DNA of 64,000 bases from contig NZ_JAQFWQ010000002.1 of NCBI RefSeq assembly GCF_027706725.1, positions 1 to 64,000 on the forward strand, written 5' to 3'. The notes below the pieces were generated by a model, which worked only from the letters and a program-made list of their open reading frames with translations, searched no databases and had not been told where the DNA came from. Shown here one piece after another: positions 42,701-51,195 of the stretch. A program made the position numbers and the translations under genes. This stretch comes from Nocardiopsis endophytica. Its GTDB lineage: Bacteria; Actinomycetota; Actinomycetes; Streptosporangiales; Streptosporangiaceae. Each line of letters starts with the position of its first letter. Position 1 is the stretch's first letter.

Positions 42701-43109
42701 GTCCGATGAGGTGCTCCGGAGAGCCAATGAGGAGGCCAGGAAGAAGCGGCCGCGCGTGGAGCTGCGTCTGCGTCCGGTCTGGATCTGTGGAGGGGCGGCC
42801 CTCGCTCTTTGGCTGTGGGCCGCATGCCTCGTGTTCGTACCGCTCGCCCCGACGGACGACTCCTGGGTGCTGTGCTCTCGCCCGCCCGCCGTCGCGCCGC
42901 CGGACTCCTCCCGTGACGGCGTCATCGACGCGGACTCCGACCCCGCCGTGTGCAACAACGACCGCGACGAGCGCCTCCTCGGTGCCGTCGCGCCGCTGAC
43001 CCTGTCCGTCCCGGCGGCCACGGCGTTCGCCGTCCTCTTCGCGCGCCCTCGGCCCGCCGGTCCCCGGGGAACGGGGGCACAGGGGCCCGAGGATGGACGG
43101 AACGGCTGA
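42690..43109 (+). CDS. Small two-TM membrane protein, paralogue B
   Basis: The 139-residue product has a basic N-terminus (about 1-28), a TM helix (about 30-50), an outer loop of about 45 residues with Cys in WVLCSRPP and AVCNNDRDERL, and a second TM helix (about 98-118). The ATG at 42690 follows AAAGG and overlaps the preceding decayed frame. It resembles the product at 41929-42273. Family and role unknown. Confidence 0.65.
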   Translation: MTAESDEVLRRANEEARKKRPRVELRLRPVWICGGAALALWLWAACLVFVPLAPTDDSWVLCSRPPAVAPPDSSRDGVIDADSDPAVCNNDRDERLLGAVAPLTLSVPAATAFAVLFARPRPAGPRGTGAQGPEDGRNG

Positions 43110-43414
43110 GGCCCACGCCCCCGAGTAGGTCCGGGCATGTCGGTGCGGCTCCACGGGGGTGGCCGATTCCTCGGTCGATACGGACTCAGAGTTATCCGAA
43201 CACTCCCGTCCGGCCGCGCGTCGCGCCGTGGTGCGGCGGCGGCGCGGGTTCGGGGCCGGACCAGACCTCCTCTCGCGCGGCCGCAGCCGTGATCCGGTCC
43301 GGCCCCATCTCGGTCCCGCCGTGGCGTCCGGCTTCCGTCCCCCGGGAGCTCCGGGCAGGATGCAGCCCACCGATCGGTACTCGAACACCAGTTCCATGAC
43401 CACGGGGGTGACCT
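43110..43414. other. Intergenic, no gene seen
   Basis: About 305 bp between paralogue B and the ABC exporter. Open frames cross it but start without a ribosome site and then run into the exporter gene in a shadow frame. Confidence 0.45.
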
Positions 43415-45349
43415 ATGCGCCGAACGCGCACGGACAGGGCACGATCACGGACCCGGCGGCCTGCGCCGCCCTGGGAGCTGCCCGAGTTCGCCAAGAGCAA
43501 GTACTACCCCTGGCTGGAGGAGATGGGCTCCATCCCGGTGCGGCGTGTGGCCGCACGCCTGCCCGGCCAGATCGCCACCGCCCTGCGGTGGGCGTGGCGC
43601 GCGAGCCCCCGCGACACCGCCGCCGTCATCGGGCTCAACACCGCCTCGGCCGTGCTGGCCGCATCGGTGCTGGCGGCCCTGGCCGGAATCCTGAACGAGC
43701 TCTTCGCCGAGGGCCCCACCCCCGAGCGCATCCAGGCCGCCCTGCCCGCCCTGGTGCTGGCCGGGGCGGCGATCACCCTCCGCGCGGCGCTGCGCACCGC
43801 CGCCATCTGGTCGCAGGGGCGCCTGCGCCACCAGGTGGAGCTGCTCGCCGAGACCGAACTGCTGGGGGCGGTCACCGCGGTCCGGCTGGAGTCCTTCGAC
43901 GAGTCCGACTTCTGCGACGCCGTCTACCGGGGGCGCGACCGGGGGCTCCACGAGGCGGGGCGGATGATCGGCTACACCGTCGACATCCTCGCCGAAACGG
44001 TCGGGATCATCGCCGTGGCCTCGGTGGTCACCGTGCTGCACCCCCTGCTGCTGCCGCTCCTGGTGGCAGCGGTGCTGCCGGTGGGCTGGGCCGCCGCCCG
44101 CTCGGCGCGCATGCAGTACCGGCGCATGCGCGAGCTGTCGACGACCAACCGGCTGCTGTACATCCACACCTTCACCATGACCCAGCGCCAGACCGCCGCC
44201 GAGCTGCGCGCCTACAACATGCGACGCCCCATGCTGGGCGAGTACACCGCCCTGGCGCGGTACGTCCGCGACTCGCTGCTGGCCATCGTCGGCCGCCAGA
44301 CCGCCGCCCGCGCCACCGGCGAGGCCGCGAGCGGCGCGGTCACCCTGGCCACCTACATCACCCTGGTGTGGATGCTGCTGGGCGAGTGGATGCCGCTGGC
44401 CGTGGCCGGGACCGCCTACGTGGCCCTGGGCCAGGGCAAGGCCGCACTGGACCGCCTCGTCAACGCGGTCGCCTCCTTCTACGAGGCGAGCCTGTACTTC
44501 GCCGACTTCCTGGAGGTGCTGGACCAGGCGCGCGACCGGACGCCCGCCCCCGCCGTCGGACCGCCTCCCGGCCCCCTGGAGGAGATCCGCTTGGACGACG
44601 TCCACTTCTCCTACCCCGGCGCCGAGGCCCCGGCGCTGCGCGGGGTCTCCTTCCGCCTGCGCAAGGGCGAGGTGGTGGCGGTGGTGGGCCCCAACGGGTC
44701 GGGCAAGACCACCGTGTCCACGCTGATCTCCGGCCTGTTCACCCCCGACAGGGGCACCGTCGCCTGGAACGGGCGCGACCTCGCCGACATCGACCCCGAG
44801 CTCCTGCGCGAGCGCATCGGCGCCATGCGGCAGAACCACTCGCTGTGGCCGGCCACCGCCCGCCGCAACGTCGCCATGGCGGAGGGCGAGGCGGCCGACG
44901 AGGGGCGCCTGCACCGCGCCCTGGTGCTGTCCGGCGCCGACGAGGTCGTCGACGGGCTGCCCCGCGGCCTGGAGACCGTCCTGGACCGCCGCTTCAAGGA
45001 CGGCGCCGACCTGTCCGGCGGGCAGCGCCAGCGCATCGCCGCCGCCCGGGGCCTCTACCAGCGGGCGGACCTGATCATCGCCGACGAGCCCACGGCGGCG
45101 CTCGACGCCTACGCCGAGCAGCGCCTCTTCGACAGCCTCCAGCACGCCGCGCGCGGAGCGACGGTCCTGCTGATCACCCACCGCCTGGCGTCGGTGCGCA
45201 TGGCCGACCGGATCGTGGTCATGGACCGCGGCCGCGTCGTCGAGCAGGGCACCCACGAGGAACTGGTCCGCAACGGCGGACTGTACGCGGAGCTGTACTC
45301 GATCCAGGCCTCCGCCTACGAGATCCCCGGGGTGGAAGAGGCTTCCTGA
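43415..45349 (+). CDS. ABC exporter, fused membrane and ATPase domains
   Basis: This half-transporter is expected to dimerise and export an unknown substrate. The 644-residue product has a polar N-terminus of about 60 residues (with ELPEFAKSKYYPWLEEMG) and six TM helices between about 65 and 360. Its ATPase has Walker A GPNGSGKTT near 430, signature DLSGGQRQRIAAARGL near 530, Walker B LIIADEPTAALD near 553, and a switch His in LLITHRL. The ATG 43415 follows GGGGGTGA. It stands alone. Single half-transporters of this kind are often found with RiPP clusters, but no precursor gene is evident here. Confidence 0.9.
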   Translation: MRRTRTDRARSRTRRPAPPWELPEFAKSKYYPWLEEMGSIPVRRVAARLPGQIATALRWAWRASPRDTAAVIGLNTASAVLAASVLAALAGILNELFAEGPTPERIQAALPALVLAGAAITLRAALRTAAIWSQGRLRHQVELLAETELLGAVTAVRLESFDESDFCDAVYRGRDRGLHEAGRMIGYTVDILAETVGIIAVASVVTVLHPLLLPLLVAAVLPVGWAAARSARMQYRRMRELSTTNRLLYIHTFTMTQRQTAAELRAYNMRRPMLGEYTALARYVRDSLLAIVGRQTAARATGEAASGAVTLATYITLVWMLLGEWMPLAVAGTAYVALGQGKAALDRLVNAVASFYEASLYFADFLEVLDQARDRTPAPAVGPPPGPLEEIRLDDVHFSYPGAEAPALRGVSFRLRKGEVVAVVGPNGSGKTTVSTLISGLFTPDRGTVAWNGRDLADIDPELLRERIGAMRQNHSLWPATARRNVAMAEGEAADEGRLHRALVLSGADEVVDGLPRGLETVLDRRFKDGADLSGGQRQRIAAARGLYQRADLIIADEPTAALDAYAEQRLFDSLQHAARGATVLLITHRLASVRMADRIVVMDRGRVVEQGTHEELVRNGGLYAELYSIQASAYEIPGVEEAS

Positions 45350-45369
45350 CCGCACCGGCCTCGCGCGAT

Positions 45370-45400
45370 CGGACCCTGCCGCCCGGGGCGGCAGGGTCCG
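45370..45400. terminator. Perfect 14-bp hairpin between convergent genes
   Basis: CGGACCCTGCCGCC (45370-45383) pairs with GGCGGCAGGGTCCG (45387-45400) around CGG. It lies between the ABC exporter and peptidoglycan-binding gene stops and can serve both. Confidence 0.85.
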
Positions 45401-45433
45401 ACGCGGAACGTCGGCCCGAGGGGGCGAACGGCG

Positions 45434-45997
45434 TCACACGCCGCCGGTCACCAGGGCGCGGAAGGTGATGGGGCCGACGATTCCGTCGGCGTCGATGGAG
45501 TTCTCCTCCTGAAAGGCGATGACCGCCTTCTCGGTGCTGGCGCCATAGATTCCGTCGGCGATCACCGAATGCCCGTTGTGGTCGAGCAGGGCCTGGACGG
45601 CCGTGACCTTGTCCCTGTCGCCGTTCCCGGGGCCGACGACGCCGAAGTCCATTCGGATATGGCTCCAGGTCTCGTCGCCGATGCGGCCGTCGACGGGGAT
45701 GTCCCGGTCGTCCTGGTAGGCGCGCACCGCCTCTTCCATGTACTCGTCGAAGAAGATGTTGCCGAGCCCCTGTTCGGGCAGGTAGCCGTAGGACTGGAGG
45801 AGTTCGTTGGCGGCCTGGACGACCGCGCCCGAGTCCCCTCGGGCCAGGGCGGGCCACGGCAGCGCCTGGATCTCGGAGCGCACTTCAGGCGGGGTGTTCG
45901 GCCCGTCGGCGAGCGCGGCCGGAGCGGCGGCCAAGGGGGAGAGCAGGGCGGCTGCGGCCGCGGTCGCAACGGCGGCGGAGCGGAGAGTGGGGGGCAT
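45434..45997 (-). CDS. Secreted peptidoglycan-binding domain protein
   Basis: The 187-residue product starts with a signal peptide (PPTLRSAAVATAAAAALLSP, then AAPAALA|DG). Two PG_binding_1 repeats follow, one with ARGDSGAVVQAANELLQSYG and VDGRIGDETW, the other with DKVTAVQALLDHNGH and ADGIYGASTEKAVIAFQEEN. No catalytic domain is attached, so it may serve as a wall-binding lectin-like protein or inhibitor. ATG 45997 is chosen; the frame is open to 46090 but the signal peptide starts here. Confidence 0.85.
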   Translation of the reverse strand: MPPTLRSAAVATAAAAALLSPLAAAPAALADGPNTPPEVRSEIQALPWPALARGDSGAVVQAANELLQSYGYLPEQGLGNIFFDEYMEEAVRAYQDDRDIPVDGRIGDETWSHIRMDFGVVGPGNGDRDKVTAVQALLDHNGHSVIADGIYGASTEKAVIAFQEENSIDADGIVGPITFRALVTGGV

Positions 45998-46312
45998 GGC
46001 CCGTCGTCCCTTCCTGTGCGAATGGGTTTCCCTAAAGGGGACCCGCAGAGGGCACGACTCGTTTTCACGGACAGGCGTGCCGAATTTCATAAAAGCGGCG
46101 GGGCGAGAATGTCAACCTTTCATGCCGGACGGGAGTCGCATTTCCTGGGACCATGTCGGCGCCGACCGCGCGATCGGCACCTGAACGCCGTGGGACCCGT
46201 GCTCCACGGGTTGCGGACGGGCGGCGTTGCGGTACGGCACCGTCGGGGACACGATGACCCCGACCACGCGCACGCGTGGCTCCCCCTCCCCCCGACCCCC
46301 CATGGAGCCCAC
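45998..46312. other. Intergenic, divergent promoter region
   Basis: About 315 bp between the divergent peptidoglycan-binding and two-TM genes. An AT-richer patch lies near 46080-46125. No gene or RNA element is recognised. Confidence 0.45.
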
Positions 46313-46927
46313 GTGAAGCTCTACGCCGACCGTCCCGCGCGACTCGCGCTGCAGGTCCTCGCCGACGCCCTGGCCGTCCTGTGGATCGTCCTCTGGATCA
46401 AGGCCGCCCTCGCCCTCCACGATGCCGTCGCCGCCGCCGGTGCGTCCGGAACGATGCTCGCCGACGCGGGCGACGCCGTGGACCGCCACATGGGCGACGC
46501 GGCCGACGCCGCACGCCAGGTCCCCCTTGCAGGTGACAGCCTCGCCTCCCCGCTGACCTCCGTCGGTGAGGCCGGGGCCTCGCTCGGGGACGCGGGGCGA
46601 TCGCTCCAGGAGTCCATCGCGTCGTCGGCGGTCCTCCTCGGCCTGCTCACCGCCTTTCTGCCGATCGTGGTCGTGCTCGGCACCTGGCTGCCCGCGCGCC
46701 TGCGCTGGATCCGGCAGGCTTCGACGGCCCGGAGCGCCGGCGCGCTGAAGGGCCGCGCGGGTGAGCGGGTCCTGGCGCTGCGCGCGCTGGCCTCGGCGCG
46801 CCCCGCGCGCCTGGCGGCGGTGCACGACGACCCGGTGGAGGCCTGGCGCACCGACGACGCGGAGGCGGTGCGCGCGCTGGCCGGGCTGGAGCTGCGTCGC
46901 CTGGGCCTGCGCCCCAGGAGGACCTGA
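46313..46927 (+). CDS. Uncharacterised two-TM membrane protein
   Basis: The 204-residue product has TM helices near 14-36 and 105-125. The outer loop between them is rich in Ala/Asp/Gly and looks helical (MLADAGDAVDRHMGDAADAA). The C-terminal cytoplasmic part holds RVLALRALASARPARLAAV and WRTDDAEAVRALAGLELRRL. GTG 46313 has GGAG 6 nt upstream. The S1-domain gene follows 32 bp downstream on the same strand. The C-terminal pattern is a common actinobacterial membrane-protein type of unknown role. Confidence 0.78.
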   Translation: MKLYADRPARLALQVLADALAVLWIVLWIKAALALHDAVAAAGASGTMLADAGDAVDRHMGDAADAARQVPLAGDSLASPLTSVGEAGASLGDAGRSLQESIASSAVLLGLLTAFLPIVVVLGTWLPARLRWIRQASTARSAGALKGRAGERVLALRALASARPARLAAVHDDPVEAWRTDDAEAVRALAGLELRRLGLRPRRT

Positions 46928-46959
46928 CCGAAGAGGTCCGGCGGCGTACACTCCGCCAC

Positions 46960-47517
46960 ATGTCTTCTGAGCCCGACCCCCTGGAGCCGCTGCGCCGCGA
47001 TCTTTCCGTGGACGAAACCGTGACCGCCGTCCTGAACGGCTGGCCCCTCAGGAACGAGGTCGTCAAGGGGACCGTCGTGCGCATCGTCCCGTTCGGCCTG
47101 TTCCTCGACATCGACGGCCGCGAAGGGCTGGTGCGGATCCCCGAGGTGTCCCACCGCCCGATCGGGCACCCCTCCGAAGCGGCCGCCGTGGGGGACGAGG
47201 TGGTCGGCGTCGTGACCGACGTGGACCTGGAGCGCGAGCAGGTGTCGGTCTCGCTCAAGCGGCTGCTGCCCGACCCCTTGCACGCGTTCGCGCGCCGCGC
47301 CATCGGGCGGACCCTCCCCGGCCGGGTGGACAGGACCACGCGCGTAGGGGCGTTCGTCGAGATGGACGCCGACGGTGACGGGGGCACTGACGGCGACGGC
47401 ATCGTGGGCCTTCTCCCCGGCGCGGAGAGCGTGGACCTGCAGGTGGGCGACCTCGTCGAGGTGGAGGTGGCCTCGATCGACATTGAAGCCCGCCGAGTGC
47501 GGTTGCGCCGGGCATAA
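46960..47517 (+). CDS. Protein with two S1 RNA-binding domains
   Basis: The 185-residue product has a first S1 domain (about 33-95) with GTVVRIVPFGLFLDIDGREG and EQVSVSLKRLL. A second, more divergent one (about 108-185) has GRVDRTTRVGAFVEMD with an Asp/Gly insert and ends RRVRLRRA. S1 domains bind RNA; this short protein is not ribosomal protein S1 and may be a translation or RNA-decay accessory. The ATG is 46960. Confidence 0.8.
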   Translation: MSSEPDPLEPLRRDLSVDETVTAVLNGWPLRNEVVKGTVVRIVPFGLFLDIDGREGLVRIPEVSHRPIGHPSEAAAVGDEVVGVVTDVDLEREQVSVSLKRLLPDPLHAFARRAIGRTLPGRVDRTTRVGAFVEMDADGDGGTDGDGIVGLLPGAESVDLQVGDLVEVEVASIDIEARRVRLRRA

Positions 47518-47561
47518 CGGCTCAAGAGGCGTCCGATGGGGCCGTCCATGACCCCGACTCA

Positions 47562-48149
47562 TCACTTCCGCCGCGCCGCCTCCCCACGCGCGGTCGGCCA
47601 GTCGCCGCGGTCCATCAGGTGCAGGACGATGGCCGCGATGTTCCAGGCGTCGTCCGGCCCGCTGTGGTGTCGTCCCTCCAGGGGCAGGCCCACATACTCC
47701 AACGCGCGCGCCATTCCCCGCTGCCGTAGGCCGTGCGCCTCGGCGAAGACGCGCTTGGCGTTGACGTGCCGCGGCGGGAACGGGTAGTCGACCCCGTCGG
47801 CGTCGCACTGGCGGGCGAACTGCTTGCGGTCGTACTCCCCCCAGCTCGCCCAGCGCCGGTCGGCCGCGCCGTGGCGGCGCACCAGTTCGGCGCAGGCGTC
47901 GCGGAACCCGATGCCGGTGTCGACCTCCTCCTGGGTGAGCCCGGTGAGCTCCGTGCAGAACGCGCTCACCCTCGACTTCACCGGCCGGACCAGGATGCGG
48001 TCGCTCTCCACGCGTTCGCGCGCCCGCACATCGACCACGCACAGGCCGATCTCGATGATCTCCGACGGCGCGGGGGCGGGCCCGTCCCAGCAGGTGGCCT
48101 CGACGTCGATGACGTTGAGCAGGGCGGGGGACCGTTCAGAGGCGCTCAT
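47562..48149 (-). CDS. DEDDh 3'-5' exonuclease, ERI-1/KapD-like
   Basis: The 195-residue product has the three exonuclease motifs. Exo I is VIDVEATCW (Asp13 and Glu region), Exo II is SWGEYDRKQFARQC near 103-115, and Exo III is HHSGPDDAWNIAAI near 160-173. The early CWDGPAPAPSEIIEIGLCVV segment is that of ERI-1/KapD type nucleases, which trim RNA or DNA 3' ends. ATG 48149. It is convergent with the S1 gene. Confidence 0.88.
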   Translation of the reverse strand: MSASERSPALLNVIDVEATCWDGPAPAPSEIIEIGLCVVDVRARERVESDRILVRPVKSRVSAFCTELTGLTQEEVDTGIGFRDACAELVRRHGAADRRWASWGEYDRKQFARQCDADGVDYPFPPRHVNAKRVFAEAHGLRQRGMARALEYVGLPLEGRHHSGPDDAWNIAAIVLHLMDRGDWPTARGEAARRK

Positions 48150-48241
48150 GGGCGGCGACGATAGGGCCGCACCACCGTCCGGCGCACGTGGTTTTCCGCC
48201 GTGGCCCCGTGCCGGCCGCCGCCCCGCCCGCCGCCCCCGCG

Positions 48242-49279
48242 TCAGCCGTCGAGCAGCCTCCACAGCGCCAGGGCCATCCCGGCGCGGGTCGAACCGGCCG
48301 GGTCGGTGAGGTCCACACCCAGATCCCCGCCGATCCGCTCGATCCGCCGGGCGACGCTGCTGTGGTGCAGGTGGAGCCGTTCGGCGGTCCGGCGGACCGA
48401 CCCCACCGCGCAGTACACCTCCAGCGTCTCCAGGTCCTCCGGGGCGGCGGCCAGGCGGCCGATCGCGGCCACGTCCGGGGCGGCCCGCGCCGCGTCGGGC
48501 GGCACCTCGGCGAGCAGCGCCAGCACGCCCAGGTCGCGGTGGTGGACGACGGGCCGGAGCGGGGTGGTGAAGCGCAGGGCCGTCCGCGCCTGCCTCCAGG
48601 ACTCGGCGGGCCCATCGGCGGCGCCGATGCCCGCCCGCGCCCCCTCCGGGAACCGTGCCGCATCGACCGCCCCCGCCAGCAGGACCCCCACCCCGCCGAC
48701 CGTCGCCGCCTTCACCGGTCGGCCGGAGCACACCTGCGCGCCGACCCGGTCGAGCGGCTCGCGCGTCCGCACCGCAGCGACACGCACCGGGACGTCGGCG
48801 GCGAATCCGAGGAGGCGCAGCGCCCGCGCCCGTGCGGCCTCATCGCCCCCGTGGCTGATCACCAGCTCCACCAGCGCGGGGTCGGCCATGGTCGTCCGGG
48901 CGGGGCCGTGCCGTTCGAGCGCCGCCGCGGCGGCGAGGGCGAACCGGTCCAGCAGCAGCTCGTCGAGCGCGCGCGGTGCGTCCTCCCGCTCCAGCCAGAC
49001 GGTCCCGACCTCCTCCTCGTCCAGGATGACGGGGCAGACGGTCGACCGCGCGGCCGGGACGGGGTCCGGCGCCTCCCGCCCGTTCGGCGCGAACCGGACC
49101 ACACTGCCCGTGCCGTGCAGCTGGGCCCCCGCCACGCACTCCGCCACCCCCGCCGACGCACGGGCCAGCGCGGGCAGGTCGACCCTCCGGCGCATCAGCG
49201 TGTCGTAGAACGCCACCAGCCGGAGCGCCCCCGCAGCCTCGGTGTCCAACTGCGACAGCCGCACCACCAATGCGTCCAT
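48242..49279 (-). CDS. PucR/CdaR-type transcriptional regulator
   Basis: The 345-residue product has a GAF-like sensor part (about 45-130) with ILDEEEVGTVWLERED. A middle region follows, then the C-terminal PucR HTH (about 285-340) with LETLEVYCAVGSVRRTAERL and HHSSVARRIERI. Such regulators respond to metabolites and often control a neighbour. The ATG is at 49279, 109 bp from and divergent to the esterase gene at 49388, a likely target. Confidence 0.9.
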   Translation of the reverse strand: MDALVVRLSQLDTEAAGALRLVAFYDTLMRRRVDLPALARASAGVAECVAGAQLHGTGSVVRFAPNGREAPDPVPAARSTVCPVILDEEEVGTVWLEREDAPRALDELLLDRFALAAAAALERHGPARTTMADPALVELVISHGGDEAARARALRLLGFAADVPVRVAAVRTREPLDRVGAQVCSGRPVKAATVGGVGVLLAGAVDAARFPEGARAGIGAADGPAESWRQARTALRFTTPLRPVVHHRDLGVLALLAEVPPDAARAAPDVAAIGRLAAAPEDLETLEVYCAVGSVRRTAERLHLHHSSVARRIERIGGDLGVDLTDPAGSTRAGMALALWRLLDG

Positions 49280-49387
49280 GGCCCGATCCTACGCACGGGC
49301 TCCGCGCCGGAGACCCGCCGCTCGTCGCGCGCTCCGCGGAGGATGCGCGACGACCGGCGGCTGCCTCCGGCCACCACGTGCCCCAGG

Positions 49388-50305
49388 ATGACCGGCATGG
49401 ATCCCGAACTCGAGCCCTACCTGTCCCTCTTCCCGCCGTCCGACCTGAGCGACCCGCCCGCCGCGCGCAAGCAGCTCGCGGAGCTGACCGCCACCCTTCC
49501 CGAACCCGACACCTCCGGCCTGGAGGTCGAGGACCGCACCGTCCCCGCCGCCGGCTCCGCCGACCCGCCCGTGCCGGTGCGGATCTACCGGCCGCGGAAC
49601 CCCCGAGGCGCCCTCGTCTGGCTGCACGGGGGCGGGTTCGTCATGGGCGACCTGGACACCGAGCACCCCTGGGCCGCGATGATCGCCGACGGGTCAGGGG
49701 CGACGGTCGTCTCCGTGGCCTACCGACTCGCCCCGGAGAACCCCTTCCCCGCCGCGCACGACGACGCCTACGCGGCGCTCGTGTGGGCCTCCGGGAACGC
49801 CGGCGTACTCGGCACGACGCCGGACCGGATCGCCGTCGGCGGCCACAGCTCCGGCGGCGGCATCGCCGCCGCCGTGGCGCTGCGCGCCCGGGACGAGCAA
49901 GGGCCGCCCGTACGGTTCCAGCTGCTCAACCAGGCGGGCCTCGACGACCGCCAGCTGACCGTGTCGGCGCGCACCTTCACCGACACCCCTTTCGTGACCC
50001 GGAGCAAGGTCGCCCAGATGTGGGGCCACTACCTGGGAACGGCACCCGCCACCCCCTACGCGGCCCCCGCGCGCGCCACCGACCTGTCGGGCCTGCCGCC
50101 CGCCTACATCTCCGCCGCCGAGTACTGCCCCAACCGCGACGAGGACATCGAGTACGCGGTGCGCCTGCTGCAGGCGGGCGTCCCGGTCGAGCTGCACCAG
50201 TGGGCCGGGACCTTCCACGGCTCGCAGCAGATCCAGTCCGCCGAGGTGTCCCAGCTGCAGACCGCCGAGCTCCTCAGGGCCCTGCGCCGCGCCCTGGCGG
50301 AGTGA
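49388..50305 (+). CDS. Alpha/beta hydrolase (HSL-type esterase), copy 1
   Basis: This is a carboxylesterase-like enzyme of the hormone-sensitive lipase group. The 305-residue product has the oxyanion motif WLHGGGFVMGD near 77-87, YRLAPENPFPAAHDDAYAAL near 112-131, nucleophile motif GGHSSGGGIAA near 150-160, a late Asp/Glu region and HQWAGTFHGS with the catalytic His near 275. ATG 49388 or 49397; the latter has AGGA at proper distance. It closely resembles the copy at 51821-52726. Confidence 0.9.
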   Translation: MTGMDPELEPYLSLFPPSDLSDPPAARKQLAELTATLPEPDTSGLEVEDRTVPAAGSADPPVPVRIYRPRNPRGALVWLHGGGFVMGDLDTEHPWAAMIADGSGATVVSVAYRLAPENPFPAAHDDAYAALVWASGNAGVLGTTPDRIAVGGHSSGGGIAAAVALRARDEQGPPVRFQLLNQAGLDDRQLTVSARTFTDTPFVTRSKVAQMWGHYLGTAPATPYAAPARATDLSGLPPAYISAAEYCPNRDEDIEYAVRLLQAGVPVELHQWAGTFHGSQQIQSAEVSQLQTAELLRALRRALAE

Positions 50306-50355
50306 GCCGGGCCGCGCACCCCGGGGCTCCCCGCCGCCGAACGCCGCCCCTGCGT

Positions 50356-50419
50356 CGTTGATCTCGGGGAAGTCGGGGTAAAAACGGACAGCATAAGCCC
50401 GACTTCCCCGAGATCAACG
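50356..50419. repeat. GATCTCGGG palindrome between convergent genes
   Basis: Arms CGTTGATCTCGGGGAAGTCG and its complement enclose a loop with AAAACGGACAGCATAAG; this is the second loop type, as at 21888. It lies between the esterase and TetR gene stops and can act as a bidirectional terminator. Confidence 0.85.
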
Positions 50420-50448
50420 CGGAGCACACCCGCCTGGTCGCGCGGGCG

Positions 50449-51117
50449 CTAAGTGCTGTGGCCGTCGGCGTCGAACGGGGCGGGGTGCGCGGGCGGCAGG
50501 CCGAGGACGCCGCGGACCGCCCCCTCGGCGAACCGGACGTCGTGGGGCGCGTGCCCGGCGACGGCGATGGTGACGCCCTGCAGCGTGCCGAAGTAGGCCG
50601 AGGCCGTCTCCTCGGGGGGCGGCCCCGGCGGGAGGGCCCCGGCCTCACGCGCCTGCGCGATCCGCCCGCCCCATTCGGCGATGAGCGGTCGGACGTTGCG
50701 CTCCAGCGCCCGGGCGACCGGGTGGTCCCGGCCCGAGAACTCGGTCTGCAGCGTCATCATGACGCCGGCGATGTCGCGGCGGCAGTAGACGGCGTGCGCC
50801 CGCGCGAGGGCGCACAGCGCCTCGACGGGGTCCTCGTGCGCCGCCGCGGGGCCGCCCACCTCGGCGCGCCAGGTCTCGCCGACCCACTCCACCACCGCCA
50901 GCGCCAGCTCCTCCTTGTTCGCGAACTGGTGGTACAGCGCCCCCCGGGTGTATCCCGCCCCGCCCGCCACCCGCTCCAGCGACAGGTTGGCGTAGCCGTG
51001 CGCGGACAGCCCCCGGGCCGCCGACTCCAGCAGCGCGCTCCTGGTCCGTGCGCGCCGGTCGGCCTGTGTGCGGCGCCCGCCCGTCCGTTCCGCGGCCACG
51101 TCAGCCGCCCCACTCAC
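50449..51117 (-). CDS. TetR-family repressor
   Basis: The 222-residue product has an N-terminal HTH (about 25-70) with RTRSALLESAARGLSAHGYA, LERVAGGAGYTRGALYHQFA and NKEELALAVVEW. A helical ligand domain follows, ending in a Pro/His-rich tail. The start is GTG 51117, which lies inside a palindrome, so the message may be nearly leaderless and self-repressed. It is divergent from the DUF2867 gene, the likely controlled partner. Confidence 0.92.
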   Translation of the reverse strand: MSGAADVAAERTGGRRTQADRRARTRSALLESAARGLSAHGYANLSLERVAGGAGYTRGALYHQFANKEELALAVVEWVGETWRAEVGGPAAAHEDPVEALCALARAHAVYCRRDIAGVMMTLQTEFSGRDHPVARALERNVRPLIAEWGGRIAQAREAGALPPGPPPEETASAYFGTLQGVTIAVAGHAPHDVRFAEGAVRGVLGLPPAHPAPFDADGHST

Positions 51118-51137
51118 ATACGTACATGTCTGTATGT
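51116..51137. promoter_or_regulatory. Likely TetR operator ACATAC-N10-GTATGT
   Basis: ACATAC and GTATGT frame a centre ACATGT, giving a 22-bp near-perfect palindrome in the 78-bp divergent gap. It overlaps the TetR start codon. Position and symmetry suit the operator of the adjacent repressor. Confidence 0.7.
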
Positions 51138-51195
51138 TACTTTCCGAGCGACGGCGCCGCCACACCGCGGACGCCGCACCCGAAGGGAGTGGGAC

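Noticed and set aside
43159-43414. A peptide-like frame upstream of the ABC exporter as a possible RiPP precursor
   Set aside because: It lacks a ribosome site and a core-like Cys/Ser/Thr pattern and continues as a shadow frame within the exporter gene.
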